NCBI GenBank assembly: GCA_041738285.1
Contig: JBGSQB010000240.1
Span: 1-17,031, forward strand
Length of the DNA: 17,031 bases
Direction of reading: 5' to 3'
Origin: SZUA-521 sp041738285
GTDB lineage: Bacteria > Pseudomonadota > Gammaproteobacteria > Pseudomonadales > Azotimanducaceae
Shown here: positions 1 to 8,333 of the stretch, one piece after another
How positions within the stretch are numbered: position 1 is the stretch's first letter
Layout of the letters: every line of letters begins with the position of its first letter
Notes under the pieces: model-generated
What the model saw: only the letters and a program-made list of their open reading frames with translations
Databases searched by the model: none
Told to the model about the DNA's origin: nothing
Made by a program: the position numbers and the translations under genes

Positions 1-242
1 ACTGCTGCCGCGATCTCGCCCGTGGGGATGCAGATCAGCGTTGCGGCCGCGTCCGCGGCGCCCGCCTCGATGCTGGTGACGACCGCGTCGATGACGCCCG
101 TGCGGCGGGCATTCTCCGCTGCTGCAGGATCCTGATCGAAGCCGATGATGGACGAGAACGCGCCCGCCCTGCGCACTGCGAGCGCAAAGGACGCACCGAT
201 CAGGCCCGTACCAATGACGAACAGGCTGGCGTCTGTAGGCAA
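1..242 (-). CDS. tyrA: Prephenate dehydrogenase, N-terminal fragment (cut by window edge)
   Basis: Only the first 80 or so codons lie in the window; the gene runs off the left edge. The reading starts MPTDASLFVIGTGLIGAS, a hydrophobic beta strand followed by a GxGxxG dinucleotide-binding loop, as expected for the NAD(P)-binding Rossmann domain of TyrA. Later come IIGFDQDP (end of the second strand, with acidic residues that favour NAD) and a TLICIPTGEI strand. TyrA oxidatively decarboxylates prephenate (or arogenate) in tyrosine synthesis. The start is TTG at 242, placed directly after the TAG stop of hisC with no spacer; the nearest upstream in-frame codon is that stop or one close to it, so no longer reading is possible. 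The hisC neighbour and the pheA-serC-gyrA order support the call. Whether it is fused to AroA (EPSP synthase), as in some pseudomonads, cannot be seen here. Confidence 0.85.
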   Translation of the reverse strand, partial: MPTDASLFVIGTGLIGASFALAVRRAGAFSSIIGFDQDPAAAENARRTGVIDAVVTSIEAGAADAAATLICIPTGEIAAA

Positions 243-1340
243 CTAAATCACCTGCGCGAGCGCATCGAGGAAACGTGCATTTTCGGCAGCCAAGCCCACG
301 GTCACTCGCAGATGATTCGGCATACCGTACCCTGCGATCGGCCGCACGATGACACCCAGGCGTAGCAGCGCGTCGTAAACCGCGGCGGCGGGTTTGCCAA
401 GGTCTATGGCCAGGAAATTCCCAACCGACGGTATGTAGTGGATGCCCAGCTGCTCGAGACCGCCGATCATCTGCTTCATGCCTTCCCGGTTGAGCCGACG
501 CGACTGCGCAACGAAGTCTTCGTCACCCAGCGCAGCCTCGGCACATTCCAGACCGATGCTGGACACATTGAACGGTTGCCGCACCCGGTTGAGTAAGTCC
601 GCGATGGCCGCATCCGACACCGCGTAGCCGACACGCAGTGCCGCAAGACCATGGATCTTGCTGAACGTTCGGGTCACGACGAGGTTGGGGTAGAGCGGCA
701 GGAGCGATATCCCATCGGGAAACTCCGCCTGCTCAACGTATTCGAAGTACGCCTCGTCGAGCACGACCAGGACGTGTTCGGGAACGCGGTCGAGGAATTG
801 CGTCAACGCCTGCCTCGACACCCAAGTGCCGGTCGGATTGTTGGGATTGGCAATGAAGATGAGTCGCGTCTTGCTGGTGATGGCGCGCGCCATCGCCGCC
901 AGATCACAACCCCAGTCAAGCGCGGGAACCGTAACCAGGACACCGCCATGGGCGATCACCGCGAGCGGATAGACGACGAACGCGTGGGCGGAGACGATCG
1001 CTTCCGCACCCGGCGAAAGGGCGATTCGAGCCAGGAGCTCGAGCACATCGTTGGAACCGTTGCCCAAACTGAGCGCCGCCGTTGGTACCGACAGTCGCTT
1101 CGACAGTGCCTGCTTCAAACGATAGCCGCTGCCATCCGGATAGCGCGACAGCGAACCGCCGGCCCGCTTCAATGCGTCCTGCACGGCCTGGCCGGGTCCC
1201 CTGGGATTTTCGTTGCTCGCGAGCTTGACGATGTCGGTGATACCGAGCTCTCGAGTCAGTTCCTCCACCGGCTTGCCCGGCTGGTAGGGTTGCAGCGTCA
1301 ACACATCGCGATTGCCGTACTGCTCCACGAAACGGTGCAT
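243..1340 (-). CDS. hisC: Histidinol-phosphate/aromatic aminotransferase
   Basis: A 365-residue fold-type I PLP aminotransferase. Visible motifs are the substrate-entry segment ASNENPRGPG (41-50), NPNNPTG (165-171), the PLP-pyridine Asp in LDEAYFEY (D195) and the Schiff-base lysine in TFSKIHGLAALRVGY (K228), with RVTVGL near the C terminus. Length and motifs fit HisC, which moves an amino group between glutamate and imidazole-acetol phosphate in histidine synthesis. Position between pheA and tyrA, rather than in a his operon, matches the 'supraoperon' HisC paralogue of pseudomonads, thought to act also or mainly on phenylpyruvate and hydroxyphenylpyruvate; that role here is inference from context. 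ATG start, 3 nt after the pheA stop; its TAG stop abuts the tyrA start. Confidence 0.93.
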   Translation of the reverse strand: MHRFVEQYGNRDVLTLQPYQPGKPVEELTRELGITDIVKLASNENPRGPGQAVQDALKRAGGSLSRYPDGSGYRLKQALSKRLSVPTAALSLGNGSNDVLELLARIALSPGAEAIVSAHAFVVYPLAVIAHGGVLVTVPALDWGCDLAAMARAITSKTRLIFIANPNNPTGTWVSRQALTQFLDRVPEHVLVVLDEAYFEYVEQAEFPDGISLLPLYPNLVVTRTFSKIHGLAALRVGYAVSDAAIADLLNRVRQPFNVSSIGLECAEAALGDEDFVAQSRRLNREGMKQMIGGLEQLGIHYIPSVGNFLAIDLGKPAAAVYDALLRLGVIVRPIAGYGMPNHLRVTVGLAAENARFLDALAQVI

Positions 1341-1343
1341 CGG

Positions 1344-2447
1344 CTAAACCACCGCGCGTGGGTAAGAACCCAGCGACTTCACTTCCATGGCAACGCCTCG
1401 GACGTCGTCCAGCGCGCGCCGCGTGAGGGCATCACCCTCGTGGCCATCGAAGTCGATGAAGAATACATAGGACCAGCTGCCGGTCTTTGACGGCCGGGTT
1501 TCGATTCGCGTCAGGCTGATGCCATGCCGGTGGAACGGTTCGAGCACACGGTACAGCGCGCCTGGCTCATTGCGCGTGTTGACGAGAATCGAGGTCTTGT
1601 CGTCGCCGCTGGGGCCGACGCGTTGTTTGCCAATGACGAGAAATCGCGTCTTGTTGTCGGGTTGATCTTCGATGCGCGCGGTCAGCACACGCAGCCCATA
1701 ACGTTCGGCCGCCATCTCACCCGCGACCGCCGCAGCGCCGGGTTTCTGTGACGCGATGCGGGCTGCTTCGGCATTGCTGTTTACCGCAATCCGCGGCACG
1801 CCGGGAAAATGCCCATCGAGCCACCGCCTGCACTGCGCGAGCGACTGCTCATGGGAATAGATCTCGTTAATCGACTCCCGGCTGGTCGTCTGGGCCGCTA
1901 GCAGGCAGTGATGGATGGCGAGTTCGACCTCGGCGCAGATACGCAGCGGCGACGTCATGAAACAATCGAGTGTGTGATTGACCATCCCTTCGGTGGAGTT
2001 CTCGACCGGCACGACGCCATAGTGAGCCGCCTCCGAGTCGACCTCGCGAAAGACTTCGTCGATGGTAGAGAGCGATCGTGTCGATGCGAAATGCCCGAAC
2101 TGCTTCACCGCGGCCGCCTCGGTGTAGGTGCCGGTCGGACCCAGGTAGGCAATCGTCAATGTCTGTTCGAGCGCGAGGCAGCAGGAAATGATCTCGCGAA
2201 ACAGCTGGGCCATGTTGTTATCTGACAACGGGCCCTGATTCTCCCGCTTCACGCGCGCAAGAATCTGCGCTTCCCGCTCCGGGCGGTAGAAGACAGGGGC
2301 CTCACCGCCCGCATCTTCCGCCTTGATTTGCGCCACTTGTACGCAGCACTTGGCGCGCTCGTTCAGCAGCCGCTGCAGATCTCTATCGATCGCGTCGATG
2401 CGGACGCGCACTTCCGAAAGCGCTTGCTCGCGATCGGACTCACTCAT
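1344..2447 (-). CDS. pheA: Chorismate mutase/prephenate dehydratase (P-protein)
   Basis: A 367-residue bifunctional enzyme converting chorismate to prephenate and then phenylpyruvate, the committed steps to phenylalanine. Domain order: AroQ chorismate mutase (about 5-95, with the R-I-D-x-I-D helix near 16-22), prephenate dehydratase (about 98-275, with VENSTEG around 148-154 and the catalytic TRF triplet at 267-269), and a C-terminal ACT domain (about 284-360, with GALYRVL at 306-312 and ETRP at 326-329) that in the family mediates feedback inhibition by phenylalanine. The frame stays open upstream to 2672, but that extension is Arg-rich, overlaps serC and has no homology; ATG at 2447 gives the normal length and a classic ATGA overlap with the serC stop, implying translational coupling. 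Confidence 0.96.
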   Translation of the reverse strand: MSESDREQALSEVRVRIDAIDRDLQRLLNERAKCCVQVAQIKAEDAGGEAPVFYRPEREAQILARVKRENQGPLSDNNMAQLFREIISCCLALEQTLTIAYLGPTGTYTEAAAVKQFGHFASTRSLSTIDEVFREVDSEAAHYGVVPVENSTEGMVNHTLDCFMTSPLRICAEVELAIHHCLLAAQTTSRESINEIYSHEQSLAQCRRWLDGHFPGVPRIAVNSNAEAARIASQKPGAAAVAGEMAAERYGLRVLTARIEDQPDNKTRFLVIGKQRVGPSGDDKTSILVNTRNEPGALYRVLEPFHRHGISLTRIETRPSKTGSWSYVFFIDFDGHEGDALTRRALDDVRGVAMEVKSLGSYPRAVV

Positions 2448-3526
2448 GCGTGCTCCGCCTCGAACACGCCCATGAATTCGATCAGAGCATCGACCGCTGC
2501 TTCGGGCACGGCGTTGTACAGGCTTGCGCGCATGCCGCCGACGCTGCGATGGCCCTTGAGGTTCAACAGTCCCCGAGTCTCGGCACCCGCAAGAAATGCT
2601 GCATCGAACTTTTCGTCCGCCAACGTAAAGGCAACGTTCATCAGTGAGCGGTGTTCTTTCAGCACGGGACAACTATAGAAATTGCTGGTATCGATCGTGC
2701 GATACAGCTTCGATGCCTTGCGCAGATTGCGCTCACCAATGCCTTTCACGCCGCCCTGCTGTTTGAGCCACTTGAACACGAGGCCGGACAGATACCACGC
2801 GTAGGTTGGCGGCGTGTGGTACATCGAGTCGTTGTCAGCCGCGAGCTTGTAGTCGAGCACGCTGGGGATGTCGGAGCGGGCGCGGCCCATGAGGTCACGA
2901 CGCACCACCACGACGGTAATGCCCGCCGGTCCGATATTCTTCTGCGCCCCGGAATAAATCAGCCCAAAGCGTGACAGATCCATCGGTCGCGACAAGAGGT
3001 TGCTCGACATGTCGGCCACTAGGGTCACCGCGCCGACGTCGGGTATGTCGTGAAACTCGACGCCGCCGATGGTCTCGTTGCTGGTGATGTGAACGTAGGC
3101 GGCATTGGGATCGAGTCGCCACTCTTCGCGCACTGGAATGCGATCGAAGTTGGTCGACTCCGAACTCGCTACGACGTTGGCGCGCCCGTAGCGTTTGCAT
3201 TCGCTGATGGCTTTCTTGGCCCACGCGCCTGTATTGACGTAGTCGGCGCTGGTCCTGGCGCCCAACAGGTTCAACGGCACGGCTGCAAACTGGGCCGTCG
3301 CGCCGCCCTGCAGAAAGAGCACTGCGTAGTCATCCGACACGCCGAGCAGCTCGCGGCAATCGGCCTCCGCGGTAGCGGCAATCGCAATGAACTCGTCGCT
3401 GCGGTGACTCATTTCCATGACCGACAGGCCCTTGCCCTGGTAGTCGAGCATCTCGCGTTGCGCGATTTCGAGCACTTCGGTCGGCAGCGCGGCCGGACCC
3501 GCAGAAAAGTTGAACGCACGTGTCAT
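2444..3526 (-). CDS. serC: Phosphoserine aminotransferase
   Basis: A 360-residue PLP aminotransferase converting 3-phosphohydroxypyruvate to phosphoserine; in gammaproteobacteria it also serves the DXP-dependent pyridoxal phosphate pathway (4-phosphohydroxythreonine step). It begins with the family hallmark FNFSAGPAALP, has the phosphate-binding GGATAQF segment (74-80), ADMSS with the PLP Asp (D172), and the Schiff-base lysine in YSGAQKNIGPAG (K196). The C terminus contains GLKGHR-like LKGHRSVGGMRASLYNA, the usual substrate-binding region. ATG start with a GGAAG Shine-Dalgarno about 8 nt upstream. It lies 37 nt after gyrA and overlaps pheA by 4 nt. pdxJ, another enzyme of the same PLP branch, is encoded elsewhere in this window. 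Confidence 0.96.
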   Translation of the reverse strand: MTRAFNFSAGPAALPTEVLEIAQREMLDYQGKGLSVMEMSHRSDEFIAIAATAEADCRELLGVSDDYAVLFLQGGATAQFAAVPLNLLGARTSADYVNTGAWAKKAISECKRYGRANVVASSESTNFDRIPVREEWRLDPNAAYVHITSNETIGGVEFHDIPDVGAVTLVADMSSNLLSRPMDLSRFGLIYSGAQKNIGPAGITVVVVRRDLMGRARSDIPSVLDYKLAADNDSMYHTPPTYAWYLSGLVFKWLKQQGGVKGIGERNLRKASKLYRTIDTSNFYSCPVLKEHRSLMNVAFTLADEKFDAAFLAGAETRGLLNLKGHRSVGGMRASLYNAVPEAAVDALIEFMGVFEAEHA

Positions 3527-3563
3527 CGACTACTTCCGTCTAGAAACTCGTTTGGCCTGATTC

Positions 3564-6173
3564 TCACTCGACCGGCACGTCGGGCACGTCATCCGGGTTC
3601 GAATCATCGCCTTCGGTGGCCGCGGCGTCATCGCCGTTACCGGCATCCGTCTCGACAATGCGGGCGATGTTGACAAGCCGCTCGCCCTCGCGAAGCGCGA
3701 TCAGTCGCACACCCTGTGTATTGCGCCCGACCAGCGACACTTCGTCGGCAGATGTCCGCACGAGCGTACCCTGATCGGAAATCAACATCACTTCGTCACC
3801 ATCGAACACCTGGCGCGCACCGACCATGTCGCCGTTACGTTCACTCAGTTGCATGGCGATGACGCCTTGCGTGCCACGGCCCTTTACCGGGAATTCGTCC
3901 ACGTGAGTGCGCTTGCCGTAGCCGTTAGCGCTCGCCGTGAGGACATAGCCACCTTCACCCGGCACGATCAAAGACAGCACGCGCTGACCCGGCCGCAACC
4001 GGATCCCGCGCACGCCGCGCGCGGTGCGGCCCATGGCGCGCACATCGGACTCCTTGAAGCGAACGGCTTTGCCGGTGCTTGCGATGAGCAACACGTCGCA
4101 ACTGCCGTCGGTGATCGCAACGTGAACGAGCGTATTGCCCTCTTCGAGCTCGAGCGCAATGAGGCCTGCGCTGCGAGGCCGACTGAATTGCTCGAGCGGG
4201 GTCTTCTTGACCGTCCCATTGGCAGTCGCCATGAACACGAAACTGTCCGGCGCCGCATCACGCAGCGGCAGCACCGCGGTGATCCGCTCGTCACCCTCCA
4301 GAATCAACATGTTCACCAAAGGCCTGCCTTTCGCGCCCCGACTGGCCTGAGGAATCAAATACGCCTTCAGCCAGTACACCTTGCCGTAGTCGGAAAAGCA
4401 CAACAGCGTGTCGTGGCTCGACGTGATCAGCAGGTGCTCGACGAAGTCCTCTTCCTTGACCGAAGTTGCGGCTTTACCGCGACCGCCCCGCCGCTGCGCC
4501 TGGTAGGTGCCGATCGGCTGGGTTTTCGCGTAGCCGCTGTGGGAAATCGTCACCACGACGTCTTCCTGCGTAATCAGATCTTCGATCGTGAGATCGAGGT
4601 GCGAGCTGACGATTTCGGTGCGGCGCTCATCGCCATAACGCTCGCGGACTTCGCGCAGCTCCTCGCGAATGACGTTCATCAGCAACTCATCCGAGGCGAG
4701 AATGTCCTGCAATGACGCAATCTCGTCGAGGATGGTCTGGTAGTCCTCGATCAACTTGCCCTGTTCGAGGGCAGTCAGTCGATGCAGACGCAGTTCCAGA
4801 ATCGCCTGGGTCTGTTCCGCGGACAGGTAGTAGAGACCGTCGCGCAGACCGTACTCCGGGGCGAGCCCCTCCGGTCGACACGCATCGCCCCCCGCCCGTT
4901 TGAGCAGCTCTTCGACGTTCGTCGATTGCCAGCCGCGCGCCATCATCGCTTCGCGCGCAGCTGCCGCGTCCGGCGAAGCCTTGATCAGCTCGACGACCGC
5001 GTCGATGTTGGCGAGCGCAACCGCCTGACCCTCGAGAATGTGGCCGCGGCTCCGCGCCCGACGCAGCAGGAACACGGTGCGCCGAATGACGACTTCGCGA
5101 CGGTGCTTGATGAACTGAACCAGCATTTCCTTGAGGTCGAGCACCTTCGGCTGACCATCCACCAAGGCCACACAGTTGATGCCGAACACCGACTGCAGCT
5201 GGGTCTGGGAGTACAGATTGTTGAGCACGACTTCACCGGACTCACCGCGGCGTAGCTCCATCACCACGCGCAGACCGTCCTTGTCGGATTCATCACGCAG
5301 CTCGGTGATGCCTTCGATCTGCTTGTCCTTGACGAGTTCGGCGATTCGTTCGATCAGCCGCGCTTTGTTCAGCTGATAGGGAATCTCGGTGACGATGATC
5401 GTGTCGCGCCCGGTCTTCGCGTCGGTTTCAACGACAGCGCGCGCACGCACGTAGATGCGCCCGCGACCAGTCTTGTACGCCTCAACGATGCCAGCGCGTC
5501 CGTTGATGATGCCCGCCGTTGGGAAGTCGGGGCCGGTAATGAACTCCATCAGGCCGTCGATCGTAATGTCCGGGTTGTCCATCAACGCCAGGCAGCCATC
5601 GATCACTTCGCGCAGGTTGTGCGGCGGAATGTTGGTCGCCATGCCCACCGCGATGCCTGACGAGCCGTTTACCAGCAGATTGGGCACGCGATTCGGCAGC
5701 ACCAGCGGCATGGTGAGCGTCTCGTCGTAGTTGGCGACGAAGTTCACCGTTTCCTTGTCGAGGTCTTCCAACAACTCGCTGGCGATGCGGCTCATCCGCA
5801 CTTCTGTGTAACGCATCGCTGCCGGCGGGTCGCCATCGATCGATCCGAAGTTGCCTTGACCATCGACCAAGGGATAGCGCATGGAAAAGTCCTGCGCCAT
5901 TCGCACGATGGTGTCGTACACGGCAACGTCACCGTGGGGGTGGTACTTACCGATCACCTCGCCGACCACCCGCGCGGATTTCACGTACGCGCGGTTGTAC
6001 GTGTTGTTGAGTTCGCTCATCGCAAACAACACCCGGCGATGCACGGGCTTCAGGCCATCGCGAACATCGGGCAACGCACGACCAACGATGACGCTCATCG
6101 CGTAATCGAGGTAGGACTGCCGCAGCTCGTCCTCGATGGCGACGGGGAGTATTTCCTTTCCGAATTCGGCCAT
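3564..6173 (-). CDS. gyrA: DNA gyrase subunit A
   Basis: 869 residues, close to E. coli GyrA (875), and collinear with it at the N terminus. The breakage-reunion domain begins LPVAIEDELRQSYLDYAMSVIVG; the active-site tyrosine is Y122 in AAMRYTEVR. The C-terminal beta-pinwheel contains the GyrA box QRRGGRG (in YQAQRRGGRGKAA), which separates GyrA from ParC. The tail is strongly acidic, as usual. The quinolone-resistance region reads HPHGDVAVYD: residue 83 is Val (codon GTT) instead of Ser/Thr, while Asp87 is kept. Residues 116-117 are PP where E. coli has SA. The frame continues 12 codons upstream to 6209, but ATG at 6173 (MAEFGKEILP) matches the family start; I see no strong Shine-Dalgarno. 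It is first in the minus-strand run leading to tyrA. Confidence 0.98.
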   Translation of the reverse strand: MAEFGKEILPVAIEDELRQSYLDYAMSVIVGRALPDVRDGLKPVHRRVLFAMSELNNTYNRAYVKSARVVGEVIGKYHPHGDVAVYDTIVRMAQDFSMRYPLVDGQGNFGSIDGDPPAAMRYTEVRMSRIASELLEDLDKETVNFVANYDETLTMPLVLPNRVPNLLVNGSSGIAVGMATNIPPHNLREVIDGCLALMDNPDITIDGLMEFITGPDFPTAGIINGRAGIVEAYKTGRGRIYVRARAVVETDAKTGRDTIIVTEIPYQLNKARLIERIAELVKDKQIEGITELRDESDKDGLRVVMELRRGESGEVVLNNLYSQTQLQSVFGINCVALVDGQPKVLDLKEMLVQFIKHRREVVIRRTVFLLRRARSRGHILEGQAVALANIDAVVELIKASPDAAAAREAMMARGWQSTNVEELLKRAGGDACRPEGLAPEYGLRDGLYYLSAEQTQAILELRLHRLTALEQGKLIEDYQTILDEIASLQDILASDELLMNVIREELREVRERYGDERRTEIVSSHLDLTIEDLITQEDVVVTISHSGYAKTQPIGTYQAQRRGGRGKAATSVKEEDFVEHLLITSSHDTLLCFSDYGKVYWLKAYLIPQASRGAKGRPLVNMLILEGDERITAVLPLRDAAPDSFVFMATANGTVKKTPLEQFSRPRSAGLIALELEEGNTLVHVAITDGSCDVLLIASTGKAVRFKESDVRAMGRTARGVRGIRLRPGQRVLSLIVPGEGGYVLTASANGYGKRTHVDEFPVKGRGTQGVIAMQLSERNGDMVGARQVFDGDEVMLISDQGTLVRTSADEVSLVGRNTQGVRLIALREGERLVNIARIVETDAGNGDDAAATEGDDSNPDDVPDVPVE

Positions 6174-6199
6174 GTGATCGCTAGGTAGAAAAGCGCGCC

Positions 6200-6208
6200 A
6201 GTCTAACA
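6200..6208 (-). promoter_or_regulatory. Possible extended -10 promoter of gyrA
   Basis: Read on the minus strand this is TGTTAGACT: a TGn extension followed by TAGACT, 4 of 6 matches to TATAAT. It would start a transcript near 6193, about 20 nt before the gyrA ATG. No convincing -35 hexamer is present at 16-18 nt, which an extended -10 can tolerate. The divergent region is only about 99 bp, so a gyrA promoter must lie here or inside the neighbouring gene. This is the best candidate by eye, not a firm call. Confidence 0.35.
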
Positions 6209-6260
6209 CGCTGACCCCGCCGAACGCTGCCCGGGAGCGCGCCTGGGAAGGGGTCTCCGA

Positions 6261-6266
6261 TATACT
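6261..6266 (+). promoter_or_regulatory. Possible -10 box giving a leaderless deaminase mRNA
   Basis: TATACT matches the sigma-70 -10 consensus at 5 of 6 positions and ends 6 nt before the ATG at 6273. A transcript from it would begin at or within a base or two of the start codon. There is no Shine-Dalgarno close to the ATG (GAAGGGG at 6247-6253 is too far). No good -35 hexamer is visible at the right distance, so the call is tentative. Confidence 0.3.
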
Positions 6267-6272
6267 GGCGTG

Positions 6273-7601
6273 ATGACAACCGACACCGCCGTGACACAGC
6301 TTCTCGAACCCGACTGGCTATTGCCCATCGTGCCCGCGGGCGTCGTCCACGAAGCGTTCAGCGTTGCCATCGATGCGGGCCGCATCACTGCAATCGGCCC
6401 CCGTGACACCCTGCGTCACACCTATCCAGCCGCCGCTCGCACGCCCCTGCCAGGTCACGTGCTGATGCCGGGCCTCGTCAATGGACACGGCCATTTTGCG
6501 ATGACGCTGCTGCGTGGGCTGGCCGAAGATCTGCCGCTGAAGGCGTGGTTGGAACAGCGCATCTGGCCGCTCGAGTCGCGTTGGGTCGATGCGCAGTTCG
6601 TCGCCGATGGCTCGGCCCTTGCCATTATCGAGATGCTGCGCGCCGGCACCACGACAGCCTGCGACATGTACTTCTTTCCCGAACAGGTGGCGGCGATCGC
6701 CCGCCAGGTACAGTTTCGCGTGCAGCTCGCCTTTCCGATCGTCGGCGCGCCAACGCCGTGGGCAACCGACGCTTCCGACGCGATTCGTCGCGGGCTCGAA
6801 CTGCACGATGGGTGTCGTGACGATGACCTCGTGCGCATCGCCTTCGGCCCGCACTCGACCTACGCGCTCAGCACGGCGGAACTCGAACGTGTCTGCATGT
6901 TTGCTGATGAACTCGATGCACCCGTGCACATCCATCTGCACGAGAACGCGCAGGAAGTGGCAGATTCCCGTCGCCTGCACGGTGCGACGCCCGTAGCCCG
7001 GCTGGACGCTATCGGCCTGTTGACGCCGCGACTCCAGGCCGCCCACATGACGGTGGTCGATGATGCCGACCTCGAACGGATGACGTCCCGCGGCGCGAGC
7101 GTGATTCATTGTCCACAGTCGAATCTCAAGCTTGGCAACGGTCTCTGCCCACTGACCCGCTTGCTCGAGGCCGGCGTGCGTGTGGGAATCGGCACTGACG
7201 GGGCAGCCAGCGGCAATGACCTGGATCTGTTCGACGAGTTGCACACCGCTGCGCTCCTGGCCAAAGGCATCACTGCCGATCCGACAGCGCTGCCCGCCCA
7301 CGCCGCACTCGAACTGGCAACCCTCGGCGGCGCGCGCGCGCTTGGCCTCGATCACCTGATCGGGTCAATCGAGGTCGGCAAGTGTGCCGACCTCATCGCC
7401 CTCGATCTGACGGGTGCCGGTGCGGTGCCGATCAACCGCATCGAAGCCGCACTGGTGTATGGTGGCTCCGCACACTTCGTGACGCATGTATGGGTCAACG
7501 GACGGTGCATCATGAATGACAGGGTGCTGACGACGATCGATGAGCGCGCTGCACTCGAACGAGCGGCTCATTGGGGTCGACGAATCAATGCTGAAAACTG
7601 A
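6273..7601 (+). CDS. mtaD: TRZ/ATZ-family amidohydrolase, probable 5'-methylthioadenosine/S-adenosylhomocysteine deaminase
   Basis: 442 residues with the complete amidohydrolase-superfamily metal site: PGLVNGHGHF (H72, H74), HLHE (H221 as metal ligand, E224 as the catalytic acid/base), H258 in AAHMT, and D309 in GIGTDGAASGN, followed by SNLKLGNG-type substrate-loop sequence. The family deaminates purine nucleosides such as MTA and SAH to their inosine forms; the equivalent Pseudomonas gene, also next to ubiG, is described as an MTA deaminase. Substrate here is inferred from family and from the adjacent SAM-dependent methyltransferase, which produces SAH. The frame also has a GTG one codon upstream (6270); ATG 6273 is preferred. 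Divergent from gyrA, 27 nt before ubiG. The methylthioribose-1-phosphate isomerase gene that stands here in Pseudomonas is absent. Confidence 0.85.
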   Translation: MTTDTAVTQLLEPDWLLPIVPAGVVHEAFSVAIDAGRITAIGPRDTLRHTYPAAARTPLPGHVLMPGLVNGHGHFAMTLLRGLAEDLPLKAWLEQRIWPLESRWVDAQFVADGSALAIIEMLRAGTTTACDMYFFPEQVAAIARQVQFRVQLAFPIVGAPTPWATDASDAIRRGLELHDGCRDDDLVRIAFGPHSTYALSTAELERVCMFADELDAPVHIHLHENAQEVADSRRLHGATPVARLDAIGLLTPRLQAAHMTVVDDADLERMTSRGASVIHCPQSNLKLGNGLCPLTRLLEAGVRVGIGTDGAASGNDLDLFDELHTAALLAKGITADPTALPAHAALELATLGGARALGLDHLIGSIEVGKCADLIALDLTGAGAVPINRIEAALVYGGSAHFVTHVWVNGRCIMNDRVLTTIDERAALERAAHWGRRINAEN

Positions 7602-7628
7602 CGGCCGACATCGAGCGGGGAACTACGC

Positions 7629-8333
7629 GTGCAGGTAAACGTCGATCGCGACGAGATCGCCAAGTTCGAAGCGCTGGCGCATCGCTGGTGGGATCCGACG
7701 GGCGACTTTCGTCCGCTCCACGACATCAACCCCGTGCGCATCGCATACATCACCGAGCGCTGTGCGCCAGAAGGTGCGCGCGCGGTCGATATCGGCTGTG
7801 GTGGCGGTATCCTCAGCGAGGCGCTTGCAGCCGCAGGCGCCGACGTGATGGGAATCGACATGGGTGAAGCACCGCTCGCGGTTGCCCGTCTACATGCGCT
7901 CGAATCGGGTGTCGAGGTGGACTATCGGCAGACCACGGCGGAAGAACTGGCCGAATCGATGGCCGAATCCTTCGACCTGGTTACCTGTCTCGAGATGCTC
8001 GAACACGTGCCAGACCCCGCCTCCGTCGTTGCTGCCTGCGCGCGACTCGCGCGTCCCGGCGGCCACCTCGTGTTCTCGACCATCAATCGCAATCCGAAGG
8101 CATGGGCGCTGGCCGTGGTCGGCGCCGAGTACGTGCTGGGACTACTGCCGCGCGGTACCCACGAGTACGACAAGTTCATCAAGCCCGCGGAACTGGCCCG
8201 GTGCGCACGCGATGCGCAACTCAATGTCGTCGACATTCGCGGCATGTCCTACAACCCCTTCACGCGCTCTGCCTCACTCGGTAGCGACGTGGATGTGAAC
8301 TACCTGCTGTATGCCAGAAAGCCCCTACGCTGA
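7629..8333 (+). CDS. ubiG: Ubiquinone biosynthesis O-methyltransferase
   Basis: 234 residues, close to E. coli UbiG along the full length. It starts with VDRDEIAKFEALAHRWWD, then the SAM-binding motif VDIGCGGGILSE (53-64), the acidic second-strand end GIDMGE, LEMLEHVPDP, STINRN, GTHEYDKFIKPAEL (the membrane-associating region in the family), YNPFT and a C-terminal VDVNYLLYARK. UbiG performs the two O-methylations of ubiquinone synthesis at the membrane surface, producing SAH that the upstream deaminase could remove. The start is GTG at 7629 with a GGGGA Shine-Dalgarno 7 nt upstream; an ATG-initiated form would lose conserved N-terminal residues. The last 23 nt overlap yciK in a different frame. 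Confidence 0.96.
   Translation: MQVNVDRDEIAKFEALAHRWWDPTGDFRPLHDINPVRIAYITERCAPEGARAVDIGCGGGILSEALAAAGADVMGIDMGEAPLAVARLHALESGVEVDYRQTTAEELAESMAESFDLVTCLEMLEHVPDPASVVAACARLARPGGHLVFSTINRNPKAWALAVVGAEYVLGLLPRGTHEYDKFIKPAELARCARDAQLNVVDIRGMSYNPFTRSASLGSDVDVNYLLYARKPLR

Noticed and set aside
2448..2672. 75-codon N-terminal extension of pheA
   Set aside because: It overlaps serC, is Arg-rich and unlike any chorismate mutase N terminus; the ATG at 2447 in an ATGA overlap gives the normal P-protein length.
6318..7355. 345-codon open frame on the minus strand
   Set aside because: It lies wholly inside the deaminase gene on the opposite strand, has no recognisable motif, and its composition is that of reverse-complemented GC-rich coding sequence.
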